Source: Deltaproteobacteria bacterium (GTDB lineage: Bacteria; Bdellovibrionota; FAC87; UBA2466). Taken from it: 54,338 bases of DNA. The position numbers and the translations under genes were made by a program. The stretch is from the NCBI GenBank assembly GCA_900299195.1, contig OMIX01000031.1, positions 1-54,338 on the forward strand, written 5' to 3'. Positions 1 through 7,992 of the stretch are shown piece after piece; position 1 is the first letter of the stretch; each line of letters starts with the position of its first letter. The notes under the pieces are model-generated. The model saw nothing but the letters and a program-made list of their open reading frames with translations. It was not told the origin of the DNA and made no database searches.

Positions 1-110
1 AACAGGCAATTCTAAGAGCTTGAAGTTTTTAGACTTTACCCCTTTTAAGTAGATCCCACTCTCAACACGCACCTCTAAATGAATTGAAATTGTCCCCTAA
101 AAAAAGCTAT

Positions 111-137
111 AACCCTCCGGAAATTTTTAGGAGGGTT
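111..137 (+). promoter_or_regulatory. Hairpin covering the ribosome binding site of the collagen-like lipoprotein gene
   Basis: Bases 111-118 (AACCCTCC) and 130-137 (GGAGGGTT) are a perfect 8-bp inverted repeat with an 11-nt loop. The 3' arm contains the Shine-Dalgarno run AGGAGGG, which lies directly before the ATG at 139. If transcribed, the stem would hide the site and lower translation. A terminator is less likely, because the nearest T-run starts well after the stem. The pairing is seen; regulation is inferred. Confidence 0.6.
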
Positions 138-138
138 G

Positions 139-1332
139 ATGTTCTCTGTTTTTTTTAGAAGGTTCACTGTTTATGGAGTTGTCTTAATTTTCATGGCGAG
201 CTGCCAAAACACTTCGCCTCTCAACCTTACCATCAAGAAGAAAACGGTTCTCTTTAAATCTTCTGCTATCGCACTGGAAGCGCCCAACCAATACCAAGTG
301 AAATTACGTTGGGCTCCTGGGGTTTTAAAGGATGAAAGAGCTGAAGAAAAAACGTGGATGATTTATCGAGCCCAAGGCTCCAACGCCCCCGCCCCTTATC
401 TGACTCTTACCGCTGGGCAAACTGAAGTAACCGACTTTAAAGTTGATGCCGGAATCTCTTACACCTACAGTTTGGGATTTTTAGATAAAGGTGACTTTTG
501 GGTTAAAGAAACTTCTCAAATTAAAATCCCTTTAGACCTGGTGATTACTGAATTGATCAAACAGAACGACTTCAGCACTTATCAGAGAGTCTTTATTAAA
601 CCGGGAGGCATTATTGACACCGGCGGGGAGAGATTAGACCTCACAGTCGATGAATTGCACTCGGATGGGGGAATTATACAAAGCAACGATGGTAGCACCC
701 CTGCATTGCTTGGCTTCGATGGAAAAACTCCGGAGATTTTAGTGATTAAAGCCCGAAAAGCGACAGGCATACTCAACATTCGAGCGTTAGGGCAAAAAGG
801 GGGAAAGGGCCTCCCCGGGCGAAAAGGTTCAACGGGAGAAACGGGCAAAAACGGTGGAACGGCTAAATCCTCGGTTCGACTGATCAGCCCTGTGTTAGAG
901 GGAGTCGCTGGGAAGAGTAAAATATGTCTTACAAACGCCGATGAGGCCTTAGGAAAACCTGGTGGCCCAGGAGGAAACGGAGAAACGGGCGGGGCTGGTA
1001 AAGCCGGTAGCGCAACTCCTAGAGTCTATTTTCAAGTGGCTGAACATTCCCAAGTCCAAATTAATCTTGAGAAAGTCCCCGGCGAAGGAGGCGAAGGGGG
1101 CGAAGGCGGCGAAGGGGGGGATGGCGGAAAGGGAGGTCTTGCCGGTGTCGCAGATCCAGCCCATGTCTGTCCGGAGCCTGCGCCAGGAGAAACTGGAGCC
1201 AAAGGAACGCCTGGAACCCAAGGACCTAGAGGGGTCAATGGACAAATGGTCTCTCCCGTTTGCTTAAAGTACCCTAACCAAACAGAGGGCGCTTGCGCTT
1301 CATTTCTCGAACGCAATGGGATCATTTTCTAG
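139..1332 (+). CDS. Collagen-like glycine-rich lipoprotein
   Basis: A predicted outer-surface or periplasmic lipoprotein of about 397 residues. The N-terminus has a basic stretch, a hydrophobic segment and a lipobox ending FMASC. Residues roughly 40-130 look like a fibronectin-III or other beta-sandwich domain (conserved Trp, Tyr and 'SYTYSLGFLD'). From about residue 215 there are interrupted Gly-X-Y runs (GKGLPGRKGSTGETGKNGG, GKPGGPGGNGETGGAGKAG), a GEGG/GDGG tract and GETGAKGTPGTQGPRG, separated by short Cys-containing inserts. Collagen-like tracts in bacterial surface proteins usually form trimeric rods, so a fibrous stalk or adhesin is plausible. A TTG at 136 would extend the frame by one codon, but it lies too close to the Shine-Dalgarno, so ATG 139 is chosen. 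The exact role is unknown. Confidence 0.8.
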   Translation: MFSVFFRRFTVYGVVLIFMASCQNTSPLNLTIKKKTVLFKSSAIALEAPNQYQVKLRWAPGVLKDERAEEKTWMIYRAQGSNAPAPYLTLTAGQTEVTDFKVDAGISYTYSLGFLDKGDFWVKETSQIKIPLDLVITELIKQNDFSTYQRVFIKPGGIIDTGGERLDLTVDELHSDGGIIQSNDGSTPALLGFDGKTPEILVIKARKATGILNIRALGQKGGKGLPGRKGSTGETGKNGGTAKSSVRLISPVLEGVAGKSKICLTNADEALGKPGGPGGNGETGGAGKAGSATPRVYFQVAEHSQVQINLEKVPGEGGEGGEGGEGGDGGKGGLAGVADPAHVCPEPAPGETGAKGTPGTQGPRGVNGQMVSPVCLKYPNQTEGACASFLERNGIIF

Positions 1333-1418
1333 TTGAAAGCAATCACCGTACTCTCACGATAGACTCTGGACAATTCGCTCAGAAGTGATTAAGTTCTAGG
1401 GCTCGACTGAATCATGAT

Positions 1419-1491
1419 GGCTGGGTAGCTCAGTCGGTAGAGCAAGGGAATCATAATCCTTTGGTCGGGGGTTCAAGTCCCTCCCCAGCTA
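1419..1491 (+). tRNA. tRNA-Met (CAT)
   Basis: A full cloverleaf can be drawn: acceptor GGCTGGG/CCCAGCT (terminal G-U), D-arm GCTC/GAGC, anticodon stem AGGGA/TCCTT with loop ATCATAA, T-stem GGGGG/CCCTC with TTCAAGT loop, and discriminator A. The anticodon CAT is at 1452-1454. CCA is not encoded. The body looks like an elongator Met tRNA, but a lysidine-modified Ile tRNA cannot be excluded by eye. Confidence 0.88.
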
Positions 1492-1494
1492 TAT

Positions 1495-2187
1495 CTAAAA
1501 CAACTGGAACCGTTCTCGGATACACTTAGCCTTACGTTGATAGCCCTCGTCCTCTCTGGTTCCAGCTACACCCGCTTTGGAATAAAATTGGTAAATCTGT
1601 TGCGGAGTGAAGCTCTTTTTAGAAACCGCATTATCTAGCGCTTGTTGAAATGAACCATCGTCTATCCCTGTATAAGCAAAGGACCTCAGAGTTTCTACCT
1701 GAAGCGGTTTCAGCATGTCCTTAGTGACCCCAATGGCGGATATACCTTTATTTAAAATTTCATCCCCTGATAAACCATCTTTAGGAAGCTGTTCTCTCAA
1801 TTGTTGACTGGATTCAGAATGACTTCCTCCCGCCTGGCTTGGGAAAGTTCTTGTCTTCGAACACATTGCAGATTGGGAAAATGAAGAGGTATTAGGCAAC
1901 TCGCTTCTACCTAATCCCCTTCCAAATAAATTGTGAGAAGCTGACGAAGGCGGACCAAGTTCAGAACTGCCAAAACGGCTGCCATTTGAACCGTTAGAAA
2001 CTGAAGAAGAAGTGGCCACCCGATTTATCCTAGCCCGAGGTCGAACCAGTCTCTGAGTGCGAAAACGCCCCAAAAATCGACCTTTAAAACCAAAATCCCG
2101 TCCATGAATTCCAAAGCCCTTTGCCCCCAAAGGGCCATGAGCTAAAAACACCCATGCACAGAAAATACCTATATTAAATTTCTTCAT
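1495..2187 (-). CDS. Exported protein of unknown function
   Basis: About 230 residues. I do not recognise the family. The chosen start (MKKFNIGIF...) gives a short basic N-region and a hydrophobic core ending near AHGPLGAKG, a plausible signal peptide. An in-frame ATG 30 bases upstream would put a hydrophilic leader before it. The mature N-terminal half is Gly/Arg/Phe-rich (GFGIHGRDFGFKGRFLGRF) and then Ser/Asn-rich, which suggests disorder. The C-terminal third (from about residue 150) looks like a small helical domain with two Cys in the whole protein's second half. The stop codon lies only three bases from the tRNA-Met 3' end and converges with it. No clear Shine-Dalgarno was found. Confidence 0.6.
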   Translation of the reverse strand: MKKFNIGIFCAWVFLAHGPLGAKGFGIHGRDFGFKGRFLGRFRTQRLVRPRARINRVATSSSVSNGSNGSRFGSSELGPPSSASHNLFGRGLGRSELPNTSSFSQSAMCSKTRTFPSQAGGSHSESSQQLREQLPKDGLSGDEILNKGISAIGVTKDMLKPLQVETLRSFAYTGIDDGSFQQALDNAVSKKSFTPQQIYQFYSKAGVAGTREDEGYQRKAKCIRERFQLF

Positions 2188-2494
2188 AATGAATTCATGG
2201 TGCATACTCCATTCCAAATCTCTGTTTTTTGAAGTTTGTTTTTCTTAGTGAAATTAAGTTGTTGAGAGAATATCTCCCAAAATTATCGAGGCAAACTGTG
2301 TTATTTTTATGCTTCTGTATGAAAAGTAAACAGTCAGTTCAGAACACTTTACAACCGAGGTTTGGGTTTATTTCCTCTTGATGAGACCCCCTTAGTCTTT
2401 TTTCAGAGATTGAATAAAATCCCGCATCTATTAATCTGATTTTAGGTTAAACTTAAAAGCTACAGGCTCTATTTTTAATCTCTAACCCCATCCC
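2188..2494. other. Intergenic stretch, divergent promoter region
   Basis: About 300 bases between the exported orphan and the NCS1 permease, which diverge from it. It is AT-rich and should hold both promoters. I saw no convincing -35/-10 pair, long dyad or RNA motif. Confidence 0.4.
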
Positions 2495-3847
2495 ATGACT
2501 CAAATGAAAAAAGAATCTCACATTGAAGCTTTAGGCATTGAACGTGTGTTACCCCATCAAAGAAAAGACCACAGAATATTTAACAATCTGACTCTTTGGC
2601 TTTCCGCTAATTTCAACCTTTCAACTTTAGCTTTGGGGAGTTTAGCCATCCCCGTCTTCAAATTAGGGATCCTCGAGACCTTCGCCGCCATTGTGATCTT
2701 CAATTTCATAGCGGCCTTTCCAGTAAGCGTCTTAGCTACTTTAGGGCCAAAGCTTGGTTTAAGGCAGATGACTATCTCACGTTTTTCGTTTGGGTGGAGC
2801 GGAGCTAAAGTCATGGCGCTTTTCAATGCAGCCACTTGTATTGGCTGGTCCACAGTAAATGTCATGGTGGGGGGACAATTGGCACAAGAGTTAAGCCACT
2901 CGTTGATCAACCCTGCACTAGCTATTTTAATTCTCTCACTTTTAACCATGATCGTTAGTCTGTACGGCTACAAGTACATCCATCTTTACGAACGCTTTGC
3001 CTGGCTCCCTATGGTTGTTATCTTTATCATTCTTTTTAAACTGAACTTCTCGGCAATGGCTGTAACGCCAGCGAAACTCGCCGGAACCCAATGGATCGCT
3101 GCCTGGTTATCCTTTGGAGCTGCTGTTTTCGGATATGCTGTCGCTTGGGCATCTTATGCTGCGGATTACAATGTCAACCAACCCGAAACCACTCCACCTA
3201 AAAAGGTTTTTTGGCTAACTTATTTGGGCATTTCAATTCCCTGTATTTTATTGGAAACTCTGGGCGCTTCTCTGACAACCATCGGACCCTTTAAAGAAAA
3301 AACGGGAGGGATTTTACTCGCAGCCTCTACCCAAACCTTGGGAGCGCTAGCGCCTTTGATTCTTTTTTTCTTTGTCCTGAGTTTGATTGCAGCCAATGTT
3401 CCCAATGATTACAGTCTAGGACTCTCACTCCAACTTCTTGGACAAAAATGGCGAAAGATAAGCCGTGCCCTGTGGACCGTACTCGGAACGATTGCTTATG
3501 TTTTAATAGCTATTATTTCTGGCACAGGTTTCAATGATACTTTGACTGAATTTCTTTTACTCATCACCTATTGGTTAGCCCCATGGACTACGATCATGTT
3601 AATCGAGCACTTCTATTTTCGGCGTGGGCAGTATGACATCGAACATTGGAATACCCCCCACCTATTACCTAAAGGACGAGCCGCACTATTCGCCCTTTTT
3701 TTAGGACTTGTAGGATCTTATTTGGGCGCTTCACAAGCTCTTTTTGTTGGGCCTGTATCGAGACTCTTGTCGAATGCCGATATTGGATTTGAGTTGGGTG
3801 TAGTGTTCTCTGGATGCTCTTACTTTTATCTTAGAGGAAGGACTTGA
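2495..3847 (+). CDS. NCS1-family nucleobase permease (CodB-like)
   Basis: An inner-membrane transporter of 450 residues with about 12 hydrophobic segments. The N-terminal part is typical of the nucleobase:cation symporter-1 family: a hydrophilic leader, then 'NLTLWLSANFNLSTLALGSL', an early Gly-rich helix, and 'GWSTVNVMVGGQLAQEL' in the third segment region, where family members bind substrate. Family substrates are cytosine, purines, uracil, allantoin, hydantoins or thiamine, with Na+ or H+. The exact substrate cannot be read from sequence. An alternative ATG lies three codons downstream. The stop is followed within 20 bases by the exported methyltransferase-like gene, so the two are probably cotranscribed. 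Confidence 0.85.
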   Translation: MTQMKKESHIEALGIERVLPHQRKDHRIFNNLTLWLSANFNLSTLALGSLAIPVFKLGILETFAAIVIFNFIAAFPVSVLATLGPKLGLRQMTISRFSFGWSGAKVMALFNAATCIGWSTVNVMVGGQLAQELSHSLINPALAILILSLLTMIVSLYGYKYIHLYERFAWLPMVVIFIILFKLNFSAMAVTPAKLAGTQWIAAWLSFGAAVFGYAVAWASYAADYNVNQPETTPPKKVFWLTYLGISIPCILLETLGASLTTIGPFKEKTGGILLAASTQTLGALAPLILFFFVLSLIAANVPNDYSLGLSLQLLGQKWRKISRALWTVLGTIAYVLIAIISGTGFNDTLTEFLLLITYWLAPWTTIMLIEHFYFRRGQYDIEHWNTPHLLPKGRAALFALFLGLVGSYLGASQALFVGPVSRLLSNADIGFELGVVFSGCSYFYLRGRT

Positions 3848-3863
3848 GAGGAACGTGAGATCT

Positions 3864-4697
3864 ATGTTTAAACCTTTGTTCCCTTTTTTATTTATTTTAA
3901 CATTATCTGAAATGGGCTATTCGAATCCCCCAGCCCAATCCTGTAATTCTACTTTACAGAAACTAAGTCGAAATTTTAAAGATTTTAACCCGTCCGCCAA
4001 AAAAGCTTTCGATGGCTCCTACCCCCATCCCCATGAACGACCTCTTTGGGAATATAACGACATTCTTTTTGGTCAAAAATCACGTAAAAGCCTTTTAAAA
4101 CACATTCCGATCCATGGAACCGCTATCGATTTGGGTGGAGGCAAAGGGGTAGCTTACAGAGAAATAGCCCGGAAAAAAAAGGTTAATGCCATTGTGATCA
4201 ATACACAAAAACAGGTGCCTCCCGAAAAAGATTCTAAAGACACCTTCGAGGGAAAATTTGAATATAAAGAAGGTTATGCCGAAGAAGTTCTCACAGCTTT
4301 TGGAGAAAAAGTGGATTTGATCACTGACATATGGGGTGCCTTTTCTTATACCACTGAGAAGGCTTACCTGATTGAAACCATTTTTAAAAAATTAAAACCC
4401 GGAGGCAAAGCGTTTATTCTACTTAATCCGCTCAAAACCCCTGCTGAAGTTATTTCAGAGGGAGAATCACTTGATCTAAGTACCTGGCTGGGAAAGAAAT
4501 ATCCTAACCTATTTAAAGTTTACGACTCCCCAGGACAAGACACTCCATTTGCTCACATTATCGAAATCACAAAACCTAAAACGGGTTCAGATGAAATTTC
4601 CTTGCCACTTATCATGAAAGAGCGTTCTACCAGAACTACTCCCTCAGGGTTTCAGTACCCTGAGGTGGTTTACACCGAGAAAACAAACTCCCAATAA
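3864..4697 (+). CDS. Exported SAM-methyltransferase-like protein
   Basis: About 277 residues. The C-terminal two thirds look like a class I Rossmann methyltransferase: motif I is AIDLGGGKGVAYREIARKK (about residue 90), followed by an acidic/hydrophobic segment DLITDIWGAFSYT and a post-motif 'IFKKLKPGGKAFILLNP' that matches the usual motif III area. The protein begins with a hydrophobic signal peptide (MFKPLFPFLFILTLSEMGYS) and a mature Cys. Methyltransferases need cytosolic SAM, so export is odd. ATG 3864 is preferred; a GTG at 3855 is in frame but only three bases from the AGAGG motif. It follows the permease closely on the same strand. Substrate unknown. Confidence 0.68.
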   Translation: MFKPLFPFLFILTLSEMGYSNPPAQSCNSTLQKLSRNFKDFNPSAKKAFDGSYPHPHERPLWEYNDILFGQKSRKSLLKHIPIHGTAIDLGGGKGVAYREIARKKKVNAIVINTQKQVPPEKDSKDTFEGKFEYKEGYAEEVLTAFGEKVDLITDIWGAFSYTTEKAYLIETIFKKLKPGGKAFILLNPLKTPAEVISEGESLDLSTWLGKKYPNLFKVYDSPGQDTPFAHIIEITKPKTGSDEISLPLIMKERSTRTTPSGFQYPEVVYTEKTNSQ

Positions 4698-4712
4698 CCT
4701 TCTGATTCACAA

Positions 4713-5453
4713 CTAAAACTTAGCCACTAAAGAAGTGGTGTAAAGAGTATCAATCGTCTTTTTGCCCGCAACCGCAGGAACATTTCTAAAGTTAACTAAA
4801 TAAGCCAATTTGATAGAAAAGACTTTGTTAAGCAATACACTTAAAGAAGGTTCTAAATTAAATCGGTAATCTCTTGTATTCGTGTAACTTTGTAGATATT
4901 CGGACCACAACTTGGAACTCACCGCTTCAGACCATTTCGCATTCCATTCGATATAAAAACGGCTCATATGGCTCGTTAAATACCCATTCGGGGTCAGTCC
5001 ATTATCAGTGGTAAAACTTTCTTTGGTTAACCGATAACCCAATTCACTTCCCAGTTCATGTTCCTGACTTTTAAGTAGCGAATATTTGGCACCTAAGTCT
5101 ACCGTATGCCTTAACTGAGTTCCCGCAAAAGGAAGGCTATCCACCTGATAACTCGAGAAGGCTGACAGATGAGAAGAAAAAGCTCTTTCGTAACGAAGTC
5201 CCAGATCCCATTTTTTAGCCGTTTCAGTGCCTGACGTTTTTCCCAAAAGATACGAACCCGTCAATTTAGTCGAATTTTCTGACCAATCATAAGACGTGAC
5301 CTGTTTAACACTGTAAGTTTGAGTTTCGCTGTTTCCCGAAGCTAAGATGACTCCCGCTTCAGATTCATGAGCTAAACTTGCTTTGGATTCACTTGCAGCC
5401 GAAAACCCTAAAGTTGAAAAGAGAATCATTCCTGCCAATATCAAAGTCCGCAT
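4713..5453 (-). CDS. DUF481-family outer-membrane beta-barrel protein
   Basis: 246 residues. A signal peptide (MRTLILAGMILFSTLGFSAA) is followed by alternating polar/hydrophobic strands with many aromatic residues, ending in a strand that closes with F (TTSLVAKF), as in outer-membrane barrels. 'EAGVILASGNSETQTYS' near residue 35 is the start typical of DUF481 (YdiY-like, 'salt-induced') proteins. The role is unknown for most of the family. The start at 5453 is set by the signal peptide and an upstream AGGTAGGT; a longer in-frame start would overlap mscL. It lies 13 bases downstream of mscL on the same strand and may be cotranscribed, which would fit an envelope or osmotic role. Confidence 0.78.
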   Translation of the reverse strand: MRTLILAGMILFSTLGFSAASESKASLAHESEAGVILASGNSETQTYSVKQVTSYDWSENSTKLTGSYLLGKTSGTETAKKWDLGLRYERAFSSHLSAFSSYQVDSLPFAGTQLRHTVDLGAKYSLLKSQEHELGSELGYRLTKESFTTDNGLTPNGYLTSHMSRFYIEWNAKWSEAVSSKLWSEYLQSYTNTRDYRFNLEPSLSVLLNKVFSIKLAYLVNFRNVPAVAGKKTIDTLYTTSLVAKF

Positions 5454-5466
5454 ACCTACCTCGTTT

Positions 5467-5766
5467 TTATTTTTTTGAAACGTTTTCTTCTTTAAGAACC
5501 AGTTTGGCAAACATAAACACCACAAAAGCCACAATGGTAAAATCAATAAAAGAGCCTATCACTTTGCCGTAGAACACTCCGTGATAGCTTAGCCTTCTAA
5601 TGTCATCGACATTGGCAGCTTTTAAAGCTGGTTGAAAGACTAAAGGCATCAAAAGGTCATTAACGACTGAAGAAACAAGTTCATTAGCCTTGCCCCCAAT
5701 GACCACCGCAATGGCCAAACCAATAATTCCGTACTGTTTTAAAAACCCCAAAAACTCTTTAACCAC
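5467..5766 (-). CDS. mscL: Large-conductance mechanosensitive channel MscL
   Basis: A 99-residue inner-membrane protein with two transmembrane helices. TM1 reads IGLAIAVVIGGKANELVSS followed by VVNDLLMPL, matching the MscL pore helix. TM2 is 'GSFIDFTIVAFVVFMFAKLV'. The cytoplasmic C-terminal helix is very short (LKEENVSKK), so the protein is shorter than the 130-140 residues usual for the family. MscL opens under membrane tension to release solutes during hypo-osmotic shock. Start is GTG at 5766 with AGGAGG seven bases upstream. The next gene on the strand encodes a DUF481 outer-membrane protein. Confidence 0.85.
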   Translation of the reverse strand: MVKEFLGFLKQYGIIGLAIAVVIGGKANELVSSVVNDLLMPLVFQPALKAANVDDIRRLSYHGVFYGKVIGSFIDFTIVAFVVFMFAKLVLKEENVSKK

Positions 5767-5898
5767 TTTGCCTCCTCTGTTTGATGCGACACAAAAACAT
5801 GCACTTTAAGTACCGTCAAATGAAAAAGTCTGGGGTAAAATAGAAAAAAGCTAATGACAAACTGGGCGACCGCCCTCTGCATTGAGAAAGGCACTCCC

Positions 5899-6243
5899 AT
5901 GAAAACTAATTTCATAATCTTCTGTTTAATATTATTGAGTTCTCTTTCTTTGGCTTCTGATTTTCCGGAAAGGATTACTTGCAAAACTCGAATTGCTCTT
6001 AATCGAACACTCTCGGTTGAACTACATCGTCCTTCTAAAGAGCTCATCGTCACGGCAGACAGTGGAAGTCGGTGGGAAGGGATTGCGAGTAAATACTTTT
6101 CAGTTAGCTCGAAAAGAGAAACTTATAACGTGAGTTTTTTTAACTATGCCAATAGCTCGCCAGATAGAATGGCGCTAGAAATTGATCCTTCAGGGGACCA
6201 CAGGCTCTGCATCACTCAAACCGAGTGTTTTATTTGTCGTTAA
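5899..6243 (+). CDS. Small exported cysteine-containing protein
   Basis: 114 residues, family not recognised. MKTNFIIFCLILLSSLSLAS is a clear signal peptide. The mature part has Cys near its start (ERITCKTRIAL) and three more at the C-terminus (LCITQTECFICR), suggesting disulphides in the periplasm or outside. Repeated beta-type strands (RTLSVELHRPSKELIVTAD) suggest a small beta sandwich. ATG 5899 is preferred over an in-frame start 45 bases earlier because it has GAAAGG eight bases upstream and begins the signal peptide. A strong hairpin terminator follows. Confidence 0.65.
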   Translation: MKTNFIIFCLILLSSLSLASDFPERITCKTRIALNRTLSVELHRPSKELIVTADSGSRWEGIASKYFSVSSKRETYNVSFFNYANSSPDRMALEIDPSGDHRLCITQTECFICR

Positions 6244-6254
6244 AAAAAAATAAA

Positions 6255-6291
6255 AACCCCGAAGACGAGGAAACCTCAAATCTTCGGGGTT
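6255..6291. terminator. Bidirectional intrinsic terminator
   Basis: AACCCCGAAGA (6255-6265) and TCTTCGGGGTT (6281-6291) form an 11-bp perfect stem, with a nested GAGG-AAA-CCTC hairpin inside the loop. An A-run lies on the left and a T-run on the right, so it can stop transcription from the small exported gene (plus) and from ahcY (minus). Confidence 0.92.
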
Positions 6292-6301
6292 ATTTTTTAA
6301 A

Positions 6302-7702
6302 TTAATACCGATAGGTATCCGATTTATAGGGTCCGTTCACCGATACCCCAATATATTTTGCTTGATCGTCCCTTAAGACGGTCAATTCCGCGTTCAGTTT
6401 CTTAAGTTGCAATCTAGCCACTTTTTCATCTAAGTGCTTAGGCAACGTATAAACACCGACAGGATATTTTGTTGTGTGAGTGAAAAGCTCAATTTGAGCT
6501 ATCGTTTGGTTCGCAAACGAAGAGGACATCACAAAACTGGGATGGCCGGTTCCACACCCTAAATTGACTAAACGACCTTTAGCCAACAAAATAATACGTT
6601 TACCGTTAGGGAAAATAACATGGTCTACCTGAGGTTTGATCTCTTCCCATCGATATTTTTCTAACGAGGCCACATCAATTTCGTTATCAAAATGGCCAAT
6701 GTTACAAACGATAGCTTGATCCTTCATACGAGACATGTGGTCGTGAGTAATCACATTGAAGTTTCCCGTGCAGGTCACAAAAATATCAGCCTTGTCACAA
6801 GCATAGTCCATCGTAACCACTCGGTAACCTTCCATCGCCGCCTGCAAAGCGCAGATAGGATCGATCTCAGTCACCCAAACTTGAGCAGAAAGGGCTCTTA
6901 AAGCCTGGGCCGAACCTTTACCCACATCTCCGTAGCCACACACTAGGGCTACTTTTCCCGCGACCATCACATCAGTAGCTCGTTTGATCCCATCAACAAG
7001 CGATTCACGACAACCATACAAATTATCAAATTTAGATTTGGTCACAGAATCATTGACGTTAATCGCAGGGAACTTCAACTCCCCTTTAGCATGCATATGG
7101 ATAAGACGATGAACCCCAGTCGTTGTTTCCTCAGTCACCCCTTTAATTTGGGATAATCGAGTGGAATACCACTTGGGGTCAGTGGCGAGTTTATTTTTGA
7201 TAGCTGCAAATAGAACTTTTTCTTCTTCAGAAGTTGGTTTTGAAAGAACATTCAAATCTTTTTCAGCTTTGGCTCCTAAATGAAGAAGAAGAGTCGCATC
7301 TCCACCATCATCTAGAATCATGTTGGAGTATCCTCCATCTTGCCATTCAAAAATACGATGAGTGTAGTCCCAATAATCGGTTAATGACTCCCCTTTCACC
7401 GCAAAAACAGGAACGCCTTTAGCAGCCACGGCTGCTGCCGCATGGTCTTGAGTCGAAAAAATATTACAAGACGCCCATCGAACTTTAGCCCCAAGAGCCG
7501 TGAGAGTTTCAATCAAAACGGCTGTCTGAATCGTCATATGAAGTGACCCTGTAATGCGGGCCCCTTTCAGCGGTTGTTTGGCAGAAAACTCCTCACGAAT
7601 AGCCATCAGTCCAGGCATTTCAGTTTCAGCAATTTTAATTTCTCGGTGTCCCCAATCGGCTAGGCCCATATCGGCAACCACATAATCTTTCACACTATGC
7701 AT
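6302..7702 (-). CDS. ahcY: Adenosylhomocysteinase
   Basis: 466 residues, full length for the long bacterial form. It reversibly hydrolyses S-adenosylhomocysteine to adenosine and homocysteine in the cytosol, removing the inhibitor left by methyltransferases. Visible landmarks are [14 protein letters not shown] (substrate site), [16 protein letters not shown], the NAD-binding loop [28 protein letters not shown], and the C-terminal KSDTYRY tail that reaches the NAD site of the partner subunit. ATG 7702 has AGGAG six bases upstream. A SAH riboswitch lies in its leader, so expression should rise when SAH builds up. A strong terminator sits directly after the stop. Confidence 0.97.
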   Translation of the reverse strand: MHSVKDYVVADMGLADWGHREIKIAETEMPGLMAIREEFSAKQPLKGARITGSLHMTIQTAVLIETLTALGAKVRWASCNIFSTQDHAAAAVAAKGVPVFAVKGESLTDYWDYTHRIFEWQDGGYSNMILDDGGDATLLLHLGAKAEKDLNVLSKPTSEEEKVLFAAIKNKLATDPKWYSTRLSQIKGVTEETTTGVHRLIHMHAKGELKFPAINVNDSVTKSKFDNLYGCRESLVDGIKRATDVMVAGKVALVCGYGDVGKGSAQALRALSAQVWVTEIDPICALQAAMEGYRVVTMDYACDKADIFVTCTGNFNVITHDHMSRMKDQAIVCNIGHFDNEIDVASLEKYRWEEIKPQVDHVIFPNGKRIILLAKGRLVNLGCGTGHPSFVMSSSFANQTIAQIELFTHTTKYPVGVYTLPKHLDEKVARLQLKKLNAELTVLRDDQAKYIGVSVNGPYKSDTYRY

Positions 7703-7734
7703 GATTCGCTCCTATTTGGTTTTTACTTTAATTT

Positions 7735-7799
7735 GAGCGCCGTTGAATCCACTTTGTTTCCAAGCCTAGGGCAGAAGATGCCTTGCAGCGCTCCTTGGG
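7735..7799 (-). promoter_or_regulatory. SAH riboswitch in the ahcY leader
   Basis: Read on the minus strand, 7799 down to 7735 has the conserved AAGGAGCGCTGCAAGG core, a hairpin GGCA-TCTTC-TGCC, then AGGCTTGG and a downstream AACGGCGCTC. P1 can form between CCAAG (7798-7794) and CTTGG (7764-7760). The pseudoknot pairs GAGCGC (7793-7788) with GCGCTC (7740-7735). This is the layout of the SAH riboswitch family (Rfam RF01057), which normally has CCGAG/CTCGG in P1; here both sides have changed and still pair. It ends about 22 bases before the ahcY Shine-Dalgarno, and family members switch the gene on with SAH. Confidence 0.92.
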
Positions 7800-7878
7800 A
7801 ATAGTCCTAGATTAGATGAAAATGGCCTCTTTTTCTATGCCTTTTTGGTTCGTAGAAAAAGTGGAATCATTCCCAAGG
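7793..7878. repeat. 10-bp inverted repeat overlapping riboswitch P1
   Basis: CCTTGGGAAT at 7793-7802 and ATTCCCAAGG at 7869-7878 are a perfect inverted repeat 66 bases apart. The inner copy contains the 5' strand of riboswitch P1. If the ahcY transcript starts upstream of 7878, the far copy could pair with and disrupt P1; otherwise it may be a protein site. Confidence 0.55.
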
Positions 7879-7992
7879 GTTTAACGGCTATAGAACGAAA
7901 CTTTCCATCCCGCCCCACACGAAAGTTACTCACCGAAATTAAAATGAGAGCTAGGTCTTTTTTTCTATAATCCTAGGTGCTACCTCTTTTAT

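Noticed and set aside
962-1325. Long open frames in other phases of the collagen-like gene
   Set aside because: They are shadows of Gly-rich repeats, which create open frames in several phases; the signal peptide and SD support only the frame starting at 139.
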